Below, one piece after another: positions 6,326-14,203 of a stretch of DNA of 21,157 nucleotides (position 1 is the first letter of the stretch; every line of letters begins with the position of its first letter). A program made the position numbers and the translations under genes. The DNA is from an uncultured Thermoanaerobacterales bacterium (GTDB lineage: Bacteria > Bacillota > Clostridia > Christensenellales > UBA1242). Below the pieces are notes generated by a model, which saw only the letters and a list, made by a program, of their open reading frames with translations, was not told the origin of the DNA and ran no database searches. The DNA is taken from assembly GCA_900557695.1 (NCBI GenBank), contig USTP01000008.1:1-21157 (forward strand). The letters are read 5' to 3'.

Positions 6326-7951
6326 ATGGAAAACACGAATATTGAACAAGAGTTAAACAATAAAACATTAAACAAATTCGGCTTTAAGCTGAAAGGTGCC
6401 ACTCTTGATAAAAAGAGCGGTATTTGCTGTGTTGAGTTTTTCTATAGTGATGGAGTTATTTTGTCACAAAGTGATAGAAAAGAATGTGAAGAGTTTGTAA
6501 AACAAATGTTGCCCGAAGGCTTTACATATGAAATCAAATTTGTAAAAAATTTCGTATCTAAAGAGGCCGTAGTAAACTATGCCACAAAATATCTTAAAGA
6601 AAATCATCCTTCAATAAAATTTGTTATTAAAAACACTATAAGTGATGATAAGCAAAAGGCTGTTATTATTAGTGTTGAAAATCAAGTTTTGGAATATGTT
6701 AATAAAAAGCAAATTGCTGAAGAACTTGAAAACAAATTTAAAGAAGATTTCTATCAAGATATTGTTGTTAAGTTTGAGATAAACGAAAACGCCAATGGTG
6801 ACCAACTACCTTTTGAAGATGAAATCGACTATTCATGCTTTATATCTGAGCCTGCTGATAGGTTTATCGAGGTGAGTGAGGTTGAGCCCATTGTTGGTAA
6901 TTTAACAGAGAACCTTGCTTATTATATTAAAGATAAAACCAAGCCTGAAGAAAACGTTGTTTTATGCGGGAAAATACTTTTTATAAAAGAGTTTTCGTAT
7001 AAGTCGAAAAGAGGGAAGAATAAAAACCAAGACGAAGAAAAAAAGCAGGAAATCAAAGATAGTGAGATTGAGAACAGTAAGAGTGAAGAGGAAGGCAAAG
7101 ATAAAAAGTTTTTCAAATTTACTATCGAGGACTTCACGGGAAAAATGTCGTGCGTGTTTTTTGCTAGCAAACAAAACTACGAAAATGTGGAAAAGCTTGC
7201 AAGCAAAGACACCGTTATTGTTTCAGGACAGCTTGAAGAGAGCAAGTACAATGGTGAATTAGATTTAAAGGTTAAAAATATAAGTAGGTGCGTGTTGCCC
7301 TCGTCTTTTAAAGAAGAGATTATTTTTAAAGAAGAACCTAAAAACTATAGATATGTTTTTCCAGAGCCTGTTGAGTATTATTCCCAGGTGGACTTATTTA
7401 CAAGTGAGCAAAAGCAAACCAATGAATTTTTGCTAAATCACGACATTGTTGTTTTCGACTTTGAAACCACAGGGCTTGCTCTTAACGGAAGCGACAAAAT
7501 TATTGAAATTGGTGCAGTTAAAGTTGTTAAGGGGAAAATTGTAGAAAGGTTTATGAGTTTTGTAGACCCTAAGATGCACATTCCAGAAAAATCTACAGCG
7601 GTTCATGGAATCACAGATGCGGATGTTAAGGGAGCCCCAACTTATGATGAAGTTTTAGCGGACTTTTATAAATTCACAAGAAACTGTTATCTTTCTGGTT
7701 ATAATATAGTTGGGTTTGACTGCATTTTTTTAAACCATTTTGGAAGAAAAAGTGGTTATAATTTCGATAACCCTGTTATAGATGTTTATAAGCTTGCGCA
7801 AAAAGGCGTTCGTGGAATTAAAAATTATAAGCTTGGCACGGTGGCTGCCAAACTTAACGTTACGCTTGATAATGCCCATAGGGCTGTGTTTGACACTATT
7901 GCAACAGCTGAAGTGCTGTTTAGGCTGAGTGAAACCATGCAAATTGATTAA
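6326..7951 (+). CDS. PolC-derived protein: N-terminal domain, OB fold and DEDDh 3'-5' exonuclease; no polymerase
   Basis: This 541-residue protein matches the N-terminal part of Gram-positive PolC in order. Residues about 1-200 resemble the PolC N-terminal region. Residues about 207-325 form an OB fold with a Lys/Glu-rich insertion at about 225-262. Residues 372-540 form an epsilon-type exonuclease. Catalytic residues are D378 and E380 (DFETTG), D465 (VGFD), H518 and D523 (NAHRAVFD), giving a DEDDh set. The PHP domain that flanks the exonuclease in PolC and the whole polymerase are absent; the frame closes cleanly with TAA. I chose ATG 6326 because AGGAAG lies upstream, and earlier in-frame starts fall inside the repeat. 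It occupies the usual polC position before rimP. A proofreading or repair nuclease is likely. Confidence 0.8.
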   Translation: MENTNIEQELNNKTLNKFGFKLKGATLDKKSGICCVEFFYSDGVILSQSDRKECEEFVKQMLPEGFTYEIKFVKNFVSKEAVVNYATKYLKENHPSIKFVIKNTISDDKQKAVIISVENQVLEYVNKKQIAEELENKFKEDFYQDIVVKFEINENANGDQLPFEDEIDYSCFISEPADRFIEVSEVEPIVGNLTENLAYYIKDKTKPEENVVLCGKILFIKEFSYKSKRGKNKNQDEEKKQEIKDSEIENSKSEEEGKDKKFFKFTIEDFTGKMSCVFFASKQNYENVEKLASKDTVIVSGQLEESKYNGELDLKVKNISRCVLPSSFKEEIIFKEEPKNYRYVFPEPVEYYSQVDLFTSEQKQTNEFLLNHDIVVFDFETTGLALNGSDKIIEIGAVKVVKGKIVERFMSFVDPKMHIPEKSTAVHGITDADVKGAPTYDEVLADFYKFTRNCYLSGYNIVGFDCIFLNHFGRKSGYNFDNPVIDVYKLAQKGVRGIKNYKLGTVAAKLNVTLDNAHRAVFDTIATAEVLFRLSETMQID

Positions 7952-7979
7952 ACTCGCAAAAATTTTTTCGCATAAATAC

Positions 7980-8008
7980 TTGCAAAACGGTTAATATAAT
8001 TGTATAAT
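7980..8008 (+). promoter_or_regulatory. Sigma-A promoter of the rimP-nusA-infB operon
   Basis: TTGCAA (7980-7985) and a perfect TATAAT (8003-8008) are spaced by 17 bases, the best promoter match in the window. Transcription would begin near 8015 and include the hairpin leader before rimP. Confidence 0.75.
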
Positions 8009-8021
8009 ACAAATAGTTATA

Positions 8022-8071
8022 GCGTTTCTTTGGGAGTGGCAAGAGCCACTCCTAAAATTTTGTTTAAACGC
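8022..8071 (+). promoter_or_regulatory. Structured 5' leader of the rimP operon
   Basis: A perfect 8-bp stem GGAGTGGC (8033-8040) / GCCACTCC (8045-8052) closes an AAGA loop. It is enclosed by an outer stem GCGTTT (8022-8027) / AAACGC (8066-8071). No T-tract follows, so it is not a terminator. It lies between the promoter and the strong AAGGAGG site of rimP. From memory, similar GC-rich hairpins precede rimP in other Firmicutes; its role is not known to me. Confidence 0.6.
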
Positions 8072-8095
8072 GCAAGAATAAAAAAGGAGGAAATT

Positions 8096-8575
8096 GTGGC
8101 AAATATAAAAAAACAGGTTGAAGACCTTGTAACCCCTATTGCAAATAGTTTTGGGCTAGAAATTGTTGAAGTTGCTTATGAGAAAAAAAGCGACGGTATG
8201 AACTTAACAATTTATATTGATAAAAAGGGTGGGGTTACCATTGATGACTGTGAGAAACTTCATAACGCTATTGATGAACCTTTAGACGAACTTGACCCAA
8301 CAAATGGGCAGTCATACACATTAAATGTTTCATCTCCAGGGCTTGATAGAGAGTTAAAAACCGATAGAGATTTTGAGAGAAACATTGGTGAGGTTTTAGA
8401 GATAAACCTTTTCAAAAAAATTGGGCTTTCTAAAAAGTTTGTGGGAGAACTTAAAAAGGTTGATAGTGAAAATATAGTTATTGTTACTTTGAAGGGCAAA
8501 GAAATGCAAATTAACCGAGATTTAATTTCTAAGGCCACTAAGTATATAGATTTTAAGGAGATTAAAGATGATTAA
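8096..8575 (+). CDS. rimP: Ribosome maturation factor RimP
   Basis: RimP assists 30S subunit assembly. The protein shows the two-domain layout: an alpha/beta N-terminal domain (GLEIVEVAYEKKSDGMNLTIYIDK; ISSPGLDR-like motif SSPGLDRELK) and a C-terminal SH3-like barrel (about residues 88-155). The start is GTG 8096, with AAGGAGG six bases upstream, giving 159 residues, close to the family norm. The longer open frame upstream (to 8000) runs through the promoter and leader hairpin and is not coding. The end overlaps nusA by eight bases, indicating coupled translation. Confidence 0.95.
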   Translation: MANIKKQVEDLVTPIANSFGLEIVEVAYEKKSDGMNLTIYIDKKGGVTIDDCEKLHNAIDEPLDELDPTNGQSYTLNVSSPGLDRELKTDRDFERNIGEVLEINLFKKIGLSKKFVGELKKVDSENIVIVTLKGKEMQINRDLISKATKYIDFKEIKDD

Positions 8576-9695
8576 CAAAGATTTCTTTCTTGCTCTTGAC
8601 GAGCTTGAAAAACAAAAAGGTATCAAAAAAGAGTTTTTTATTGAAACTTTAGAGTCGGCATTGGTGGCGGCTTATAAGAAAAACTTTGGCGAGGCAAAAG
8701 CAGTATCGGTTAAGCTTAACCCAGAGAAAAACACAATAAAAGTTATTGCGTATAAAACAGTAAAAGAGGTTGTTGAAGATCCAAACACTGAAATCAGCCT
8801 AGAAGAAGCTAAACAGATAAAGAAATCTTACAAAGAGGGCGACCAGGTTGGGGAAGAAATAACCCCAAAAGACTTTGGAAGAATTGCTGCTGGAACTGCT
8901 AAGCAGGTTGTAACTCAAAAGCTAAGAGAAGTTGAAAGAAGTATGGCTTATGGCGAACTTGAAGAAAAGGTAGACACTATTATCAGCGGAATTATTCGCC
9001 GTCAGGAAAATGATACTTACTATATTGAGCTTGCAAACACAACAATTGAAGGCGTGTTAATGCCATCCGACCAAATTCCTAGCGAAAGGTATGCTATTAA
9101 CGATAGAATTAAGGTATACATTAGAAAGTTAAGGGAAACCGCAAGAGGGGTTCAAGCCATTGTTTCAAGGTCGTGTCCAGGCTTTGTTAAAAAGCTATTT
9201 GAAAACGAGGTTCCAGAAATTTCTTCGGGGCATGTGGTTATAAAGAATATTGTTCGTGAAGCTGGCTACAGAACCAAAATGGCAATATATAGTGACGACC
9301 CTCAAATAGACCCTCTTGGTGCTTGTGTGGGTAATAAAGGCACTAGGGTAAACAGCGTTGTTTCTGAGCTTGGTGGCGAAAAAGTTGATATTATTATATG
9401 GAGCGAAGACCCATTTGAGTATATTGCTCGTGCCCTTTCTCCAGCAACTGTTCTTTCTGTAGAGATAGACGAGGCAACTAAGTCTTCTAAGGTTATAGTG
9501 CCAGACGACAAGTTGTCGCTTGCAATTGGTAAAAGTGGTCAAAATGTTAGGCTTGCTGCTAAATTAACTGGGTGGAAGATTGATGTTAAAAGCGAGTCGA
9601 AGGCGTCAAGCGAAGAAGAAAACAAACCTGCCGAAGAAGAGGTTATCTCTTTAGACGATATTGATAATATCTTTGGTTCGGTAGATTTCGATTAG
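8568..9695 (+). CDS. nusA: Transcription termination/antitermination factor NusA
   Basis: NusA binds RNA polymerase and modulates pausing, termination and antitermination. The domain order is complete: an N-terminal polymerase-binding domain (residues 1-130), S1 (about 134-200), KH1 with GACVGNKG (251-258) and KH2 with IGKSGQN (320-326). RSCPGFVKKLFENEVPEI is the usual linker block, with RSCP where many have RTHP. It ends in a short acidic tail (about 345-375), as expected of Firmicute NusA without the extra acidic repeats of enterobacteria. Length 375 is normal. ATG 8568 overlaps rimP. Confidence 0.97.
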   Translation: MINKDFFLALDELEKQKGIKKEFFIETLESALVAAYKKNFGEAKAVSVKLNPEKNTIKVIAYKTVKEVVEDPNTEISLEEAKQIKKSYKEGDQVGEEITPKDFGRIAAGTAKQVVTQKLREVERSMAYGELEEKVDTIISGIIRRQENDTYYIELANTTIEGVLMPSDQIPSERYAINDRIKVYIRKLRETARGVQAIVSRSCPGFVKKLFENEVPEISSGHVVIKNIVREAGYRTKMAIYSDDPQIDPLGACVGNKGTRVNSVVSELGGEKVDIIIWSEDPFEYIARALSPATVLSVEIDEATKSSKVIVPDDKLSLAIGKSGQNVRLAAKLTGWKIDVKSESKASSEEENKPAEEEVISLDDIDNIFGSVDFD

Positions 9696-9721
9696 TATTT
9701 TATTTAGGGGGCTAAACTTTA

Positions 9722-9985
9722 GTGGAAGGTAAACGCATTGTTGAAAGGATGTGTGCGGTTTGTAGAAAAAAGGGTGATAAAAAGTCTTTTGTAAGAATTG
9801 TTAAAAACAAAAGTGGTGAAATAAAAATTGACAATTCTTATAAAGAAAATGGTAGAGGTATGTATTTATGCATAGATGGTGACTGCATAAATAAAGCTAT
9901 TAAAACCAAAGCTTTAAACCGCTCATTTAAATGCACGGTAGATAATAAAATATACGAGGAACTTTCTAGCTATGATAAGTCCTAA
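9722..9985 (+). CDS. rnpM: YlxR/RnpM RNA-binding protein
   Basis: This 87-residue protein belongs to the YlxR family, reported in Bacillus subtilis as a modulator of RNase P. Family marks are the MCAVCRKKGDKKSFVRIV start with a CxxC, and the GRGMYLC....C block (about residues 42-53). It starts at GTG 9722 with AGGGGG ten bases upstream. Its last 14 bases overlap ylxQ. Its place between nusA and infB is the standard one. Confidence 0.93.
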   Translation: MEGKRIVERMCAVCRKKGDKKSFVRIVKNKSGEIKIDNSYKENGRGMYLCIDGDCINKAIKTKALNRSFKCTVDNKIYEELSSYDKS

Positions 9986-10253
9986 AATAAAAGCTTATGT
10001 GGGTTTTGCTATCAAATCTGGAGAAGTTTTAATAGGGGTAGACAACCTAAAGAAGAAAAAACTATATTTAATTTTGTATTCAAGCGGATTGTCCGATAAT
10101 GCAAAAGAAAAGTGTTTTAACATTGCTTATCAAAACAAAATTTTGGCGAAAGAATTACCAGATGATGACATGATTGAGTTAATGAATGGCGGTGTTAAAG
10201 TTCTTGGCATTTCAAGCAAATCTTTAGCTGAAGCAATAATAAACAATTTTTAA
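9972..10253 (+). CDS. ylxQ: YlxQ, L7Ae/L30e-family RNA-binding protein
   Basis: This 93-residue protein has the L7Ae fold pattern: GFAIKSGEVLIGVDNLKKKKLYLILY followed by a helix with DNAKEK and the late VKVLGISSKSLAEAI segment. L7Ae-type proteins recognise kink-turn RNAs; the target of YlxQ is unsettled. The usual LVLIAxDAS is replaced by LILYSSGLS. It overlaps rnpM by 14 bases, so expression is likely coupled. Confidence 0.88.
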   Translation: MISPKIKAYVGFAIKSGEVLIGVDNLKKKKLYLILYSSGLSDNAKEKCFNIAYQNKILAKELPDDDMIELMNGGVKVLGISSKSLAEAIINNF

Positions 10254-10279
10254 GCGTGGCAAAATTTGGAGGAAATAAA

Positions 10280-12793
10280 TTGGCAAACGGCGAAAACAAC
10301 AAGATGCAACTATCAAATATTAAAAAAATGCAGGAGTTAATGCAAAGTAATGCACTAGCTAGTCTTTCTGCGAGCGTTAGAAAGTTGAGAGCAAAACTTG
10401 ACCAGCTTTCTAATTCACTAAATCAAAAGCAATTAGGCGCCAAAAAGCAGGAAGAGGTGGAAAGTGCTAATAAAGCTGAAGAGCTAGCTAGCAAGCCTAC
10501 AGAAAGCAAACAAGAAAGCTCTAGTGCGGCAAGCCAACAAAAGAGTAATAACACAGCTGCTTTTGCTTCTAGCGAAAAACAAAGAAGGTTTGCGCCTTCA
10601 AGTAGTTCGCAAGCTCAATCTAGGAATTTTGCTGATAGAAAGTTTAACCAAGCATCAAATAAAGACAATAGTTTTAATAGGGCTAAGCCAGCAGAGAGTG
10701 GCAGATTTAACCAAAGCAGAAGCGGTGGTAGCTATTCTCAAAGGCCAGCTGGGGCTTCGCCATATGGCAGGCAGGCAGGTCCAAAGCTAAACGCATACTC
10801 TAATGCCGACAAGATTGATGCCAGCTCTCTTATAAAGCCTAATTCTTCAACAAGTCATGGAAGCCAGTCTAAAAAGAGAACTTTCGACAAGGGTGGAGAA
10901 GATAAGAAGTCTATGAATAGAAAAGCTCTTGTTATGAGGGGCTATGTTGAAGACGATACTTTATATGATGATGGCGAGAGAATGGGCTCTAAAAAACGAA
11001 ATGTTAAGAAGCAAAAAGAAACTGAAAAAGTTGTTGCTCCTCGCATTGACCACGCTGTTATAACAACAGACAACTTAACGGTTAAGATGCTTGCAGAGAA
11101 AATTGGTAGACCAGTGCCTGAAATTATGAGCAAATTCTTGCTTCTTGGAATGATGGTTAACATAAATAGTAATATAGACTTTGATTCTGCCGAGCTTATT
11201 GCATCTGAACTTGGCGTAACGCTAGAGAAAAAGGTTGAAAAGTCGTTTGAAGAGAAACTTGCCGATATACACAGTGCTGATAGTGATGATGAAAAATCGC
11301 TAGTTAAGCGTCCTGCAGTTGTAACAGTTATGGGTCATGTAGACCATGGTAAAACATCACTGCTTGACTATATTCGTAAAACAAATGTCATTTCAGGCGA
11401 AGCAGGCGGAATAACTCAGCATATTGGTGCATATCAAATTCAGGTTAATGGCGAAACTGTAACCTTTATTGATACCCCTGGTCACGCTGCATTTAACGAA
11501 ATGCGAAAGAGGGGCGCTAGCCTAACAGATATAGCAATCTTGGTGGTTGCGGCTGATGACGGAGTTATGCCACAAACCAAAGAATCTATCAAATTCATCA
11601 AGGAAGCAAAAGTTCCTATGATTGTTGCAATCAATAAGATTGATGTAAAGAATGCGAATATTGATAGAGTGAAAGAACAACTTGCTGCCGAAGGTGTTAT
11701 GCCTGAAGAATGGGGTGGCGACACCATAATGGTGCCAATTTCTGCTAAAACTGGACAAAATGTAGACAAACTTCTTGAAATGGTGTTATTTGTTGCTGAG
11801 TATCAAAACCTTCGTGCCAATCCAAACCGCAAGGCTTCAGGAAGTATTATTGAAGCAAGGCTTGATAAGGGCATGGGAACTGTTGCAACCGTGCTTGTTC
11901 AAAACGGAACTCTTAATATTGGTGACGTTGTTGTAGCGGGAACTGCCACTGGCAAGGTTAGGGCTATGATAAATGAAAAGGGTATGCATGTTAAAAAGGC
12001 AACTCCATCTACGCCAGTTGCAATTCTTGGTTTAACTAGTGTGCCAAACGCTGGCGATCAGCTGTATGTTGTAGACGAAAAGTTCTCGAAACAAATTCTA
12101 ACTGAAAGAACAAACAAGCAAAGAACAAGTATGATTAAAAGCGAAGATGTTTCTCTAGATAGCCTTCTTAGCAAAATTGCAGATAGTAATTTTAAAGACT
12201 ATAATGTTATTGTCAAAGCAGATGTTCAGGGCTCGGTTGAGGCTTTAAAGCAATCGCTTTCAGTTATTCAAAACGAAGAGGTTAAGGTTAGATGCATTCA
12301 TGGTGGTGTTGGTGCAATAAACGAAAACGATATAATGCTTGCCGAGGCTTCTCATGCAGTGGTTATTGGCTTTAATGTTAAGCCAGATGCTAAGGCAAAA
12401 ACCATGGCTGAAAAGAATAAGGTTGATATTAAATTCTTTAGGATTATCTATGAGGTTATAGATTTTGTAACCAAAGAAATTGACAAGATGCTAACCCCTA
12501 AATATAAAGAAGTTATAACTGGCCATGCCGAGGTTAGAGCTCTATTTAAAGCAAGTAAAGTTGGTATAATTGCGGGAAGCTATGTTCTGGATGGTAAAAT
12601 CACTAAAAACAGTAAAGTTAGACTGTCTAGAAATGGTAAACAGATTTATGAAGGCACTGTTGCAACCCTTCAAAGAGAAAAGTCTGAGGTTAAAGAAGTT
12701 AACGCTGGGTTTGAGTTTGGTGCAACGCTTCAAGGCTTCCAAGACATACAGGTTGGCGACATTATGGAAACCTATGCCTTAGAAAGAATATAA
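10280..12793 (+). CDS. infB: Translation initiation factor IF-2
   Basis: IF-2 is the GTPase that brings initiator tRNA to the 30S and joins the subunits. I place the start at TTG 10280, because TTTGGAGGA lies six bases upstream; a GTG at 10256 has no ribosome binding site. This gives 837 residues. The first about 260 residues are a short coiled-coil-like helix and a low-complexity Ser/Gln/Asn/Arg-rich linker. Next comes an IF2-N module (VITTDNLTVKMLAEKIGRP), then the G domain with G1 GHVDHGKT (352-359), G3 DTPGH (398-402) and G4 NKID (452-455), followed by the beta-barrel and C-terminal tRNA-binding domains. All motifs are intact. Confidence 0.96.
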   Translation: MANGENNKMQLSNIKKMQELMQSNALASLSASVRKLRAKLDQLSNSLNQKQLGAKKQEEVESANKAEELASKPTESKQESSSAASQQKSNNTAAFASSEKQRRFAPSSSSQAQSRNFADRKFNQASNKDNSFNRAKPAESGRFNQSRSGGSYSQRPAGASPYGRQAGPKLNAYSNADKIDASSLIKPNSSTSHGSQSKKRTFDKGGEDKKSMNRKALVMRGYVEDDTLYDDGERMGSKKRNVKKQKETEKVVAPRIDHAVITTDNLTVKMLAEKIGRPVPEIMSKFLLLGMMVNINSNIDFDSAELIASELGVTLEKKVEKSFEEKLADIHSADSDDEKSLVKRPAVVTVMGHVDHGKTSLLDYIRKTNVISGEAGGITQHIGAYQIQVNGETVTFIDTPGHAAFNEMRKRGASLTDIAILVVAADDGVMPQTKESIKFIKEAKVPMIVAINKIDVKNANIDRVKEQLAAEGVMPEEWGGDTIMVPISAKTGQNVDKLLEMVLFVAEYQNLRANPNRKASGSIIEARLDKGMGTVATVLVQNGTLNIGDVVVAGTATGKVRAMINEKGMHVKKATPSTPVAILGLTSVPNAGDQLYVVDEKFSKQILTERTNKQRTSMIKSEDVSLDSLLSKIADSNFKDYNVIVKADVQGSVEALKQSLSVIQNEEVKVRCIHGGVGAINENDIMLAEASHAVVIGFNVKPDAKAKTMAEKNKVDIKFFRIIYEVIDFVTKEIDKMLTPKYKEVITGHAEVRALFKASKVGIIAGSYVLDGKITKNSKVRLSRNGKQIYEGTVATLQREKSEVKEVNAGFEFGATLQGFQDIQVGDIMETYALERI

Positions 12794-12800
12794 AATCAAT

Positions 12801-12833
12801 ATTAAAGTTTGGCTTATGCCAAGCTTTAATTTT
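12801..12833 (+). terminator. 13-bp hairpin between infB and rbfA (attenuator-like)
   Basis: ATTAAAGTTTGGC (12801-12813) pairs with GCCAAGCTTTAAT (12818-12830), with one G-U and a TTAT loop. Only four T residues follow before the rbfA ribosome binding site. It may act as a partial terminator or an RNase processing or stability element. Full termination is unlikely because rbfA and later genes have no other visible promoter. Confidence 0.45.
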
Positions 12834-12846
12834 AAGGAGATAATTT

Positions 12847-13209
12847 ATGGCAAATATTAGAATGAGCAGAATTAACGGCGAAATTCAAAAGGCCGTTGCA
12901 GACATAATAAACAATAAACTAAACAATCCTAATTTAGACGGACTTATAATCTCTGTTGTTAGTGTTAACACTGCTTCCGACCTTAGTATGTGTAAGATTG
13001 GAATAAGTGTGCTTTCGGCAGAAGAAACCAAGAATTTAGTTGTGCATGAACTAAACAAGGCAAAGGGTTATATAAGAAGGGAGCTTGGCTCAATGGTGCG
13101 ATTAAAAACTATGCCAGACATTGTTTTCATGCTAGACAATACCTATGAGAAAAGTCAGCATATTATGGAGCTTATTGATAAAGTATCAAAAGAAAATAAG
13201 GGAGAATAG
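12847..13209 (+). CDS. rbfA: Ribosome-binding factor A
   Basis: RbfA is a KH-like 30S maturation factor acting on the 5' helix of 16S rRNA. RMSRINGEIQKAVADIINNKL at the N-terminus and the C-terminal LGSMVRLKTMPDIVFMLDNTYEKSQHI block are typical. Length 120 is normal. AAGGAGA lies upstream of ATG 12847. The gene is separated from infB by the hairpin at 12801-12833, and the following gene begins one base after its stop. Confidence 0.95.
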   Translation: MANIRMSRINGEIQKAVADIINNKLNNPNLDGLIISVVSVNTASDLSMCKIGISVLSAEETKNLVVHELNKAKGYIRRELGSMVRLKTMPDIVFMLDNTYEKSQHIMELIDKVSKENKGE

Positions 13210-13210
13210 A

Positions 13211-14203
13211 ATGCGTGTTAGTTTAGAGAAAATTGGCGAGGTTATTAAAAGCAACAAAAGTTTTTCTATTTATTCTCATATGAAAGCGGATATTGATGCA
13301 ATTGGTTCTTCACTAGCATTAAAAAGAATATTAGAAAAGCTTGGTAAAAAAGCGGATGTTTTTATAGACTCTGTTATGCCTGACAACGCAAAAATGTTTG
13401 AAGACACTAAAACTATCAACACGGGCAATGGTAAACAATATGATGTTGCGGTGGTTTTAGATGCAAATAGTGATTCAAGGCTGGGAAGGCTAAAATATAA
13501 ATACAAAAAGAATATAAAAACAACTATTGTTATAGACCATCATCAAGGCAGTTTAGATTTTGCAAAGTTTAGTTATGCAAATACTAATGTGTCTTCAACT
13601 TGTGAAATTATATACAACCTTGCAAAAATTTTAAACATAGAGTTTGATAAAGAGATTTGCAAACTTTTAATTTGTGGAATATACACCGACACTGGTAGTT
13701 TAATTCATTCAAACACAATGCCTAGCACATTTGAAGCTCTTGCCGATATGCAAAAAAAGAGTGGTTTTGTTATGGATGAGCTAACGGGACCTCTTTTTAA
13801 TAGTATGTCGAAAGCTGGTTTCGAACTAAGAAAGATAGCGTATAATAGATTAGAACTTTACTGTGAGGATAAGATTGCGTTCATCTACTTTACAAACCAA
13901 GACTTTAAAACCCTTAACATCTCCATGATTGAAACAGAGGGAATAACTGATATTGGTCTTAAATTGGCATCAACAAAAGTTATAGCGATGGTAAGCGAAG
14001 AAGCTATAGAGGATAAAAGTTTGTTTTATGTATCGCTTAGGTCGAAAGGCGACTATAGGGCAAATAATATTGCAAACGAGTTTGGCGGTGGTGGGCACTT
14101 GAAAGCCGCTGGTTGTAGAATAATTGGAACGCTAAGTGAAGTTAAAAAACAAATAATTGAGGCGAGCGAAAAAGAGATAAAACGCGTTGAGGAAGGCAAG
14201 TGA
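13211..14203 (+). CDS. nrnA: DHH-family nanoRNase / pAp phosphatase NrnA
   Basis: This bifunctional oligoribonuclease and 3'-phosphoadenosine 5'-phosphate phosphatase degrades nanoRNA. I chose ATG 13211, with GGGAGA upstream, over an earlier in-frame ATG inside rbfA; this gives 330 residues. DHH motifs are seen in order: SHMKADIDAIGSS (family SHxxPDGDAxGS; Pro-Asp-Gly is changed to Lys-Ala-Asp-Ile here), VVLDANSDSRLG, VIDHH, GIYTDTGSL, and the DHHA1 glycine motif GGGGHLKAAG. Metal-binding residues appear kept. Its place between rbfA and truB is standard in Firmicutes. The end overlaps truB by four bases. Confidence 0.93.
   Translation: MRVSLEKIGEVIKSNKSFSIYSHMKADIDAIGSSLALKRILEKLGKKADVFIDSVMPDNAKMFEDTKTINTGNGKQYDVAVVLDANSDSRLGRLKYKYKKNIKTTIVIDHHQGSLDFAKFSYANTNVSSTCEIIYNLAKILNIEFDKEICKLLICGIYTDTGSLIHSNTMPSTFEALADMQKKSGFVMDELTGPLFNSMSKAGFELRKIAYNRLELYCEDKIAFIYFTNQDFKTLNISMIETEGITDIGLKLASTKVIAMVSEEAIEDKSLFYVSLRSKGDYRANNIANEFGGGGHLKAAGCRIIGTLSEVKKQIIEASEKEIKRVEEGK

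Noticed and set aside
7952..7979. Terminator after the PolC-like gene
   Set aside because: TGCGAAAAA-type bases form a loopless AT palindrome (GCAAAAATTTTTTCGC) without a proper stem-loop, so I did not call it a terminator.
8000..8095. Upstream in-frame extension of rimP
   Set aside because: It would be translated from the promoter -10 and leader hairpin. GTG 8096 has a strong AAGGAGG site and matches the family start.
9195..9542. 115-residue minus-strand open frame inside nusA
   Set aside because: It is antisense to the S1/KH part of nusA, with no ribosome binding site and an amino acid composition like a shadow frame.
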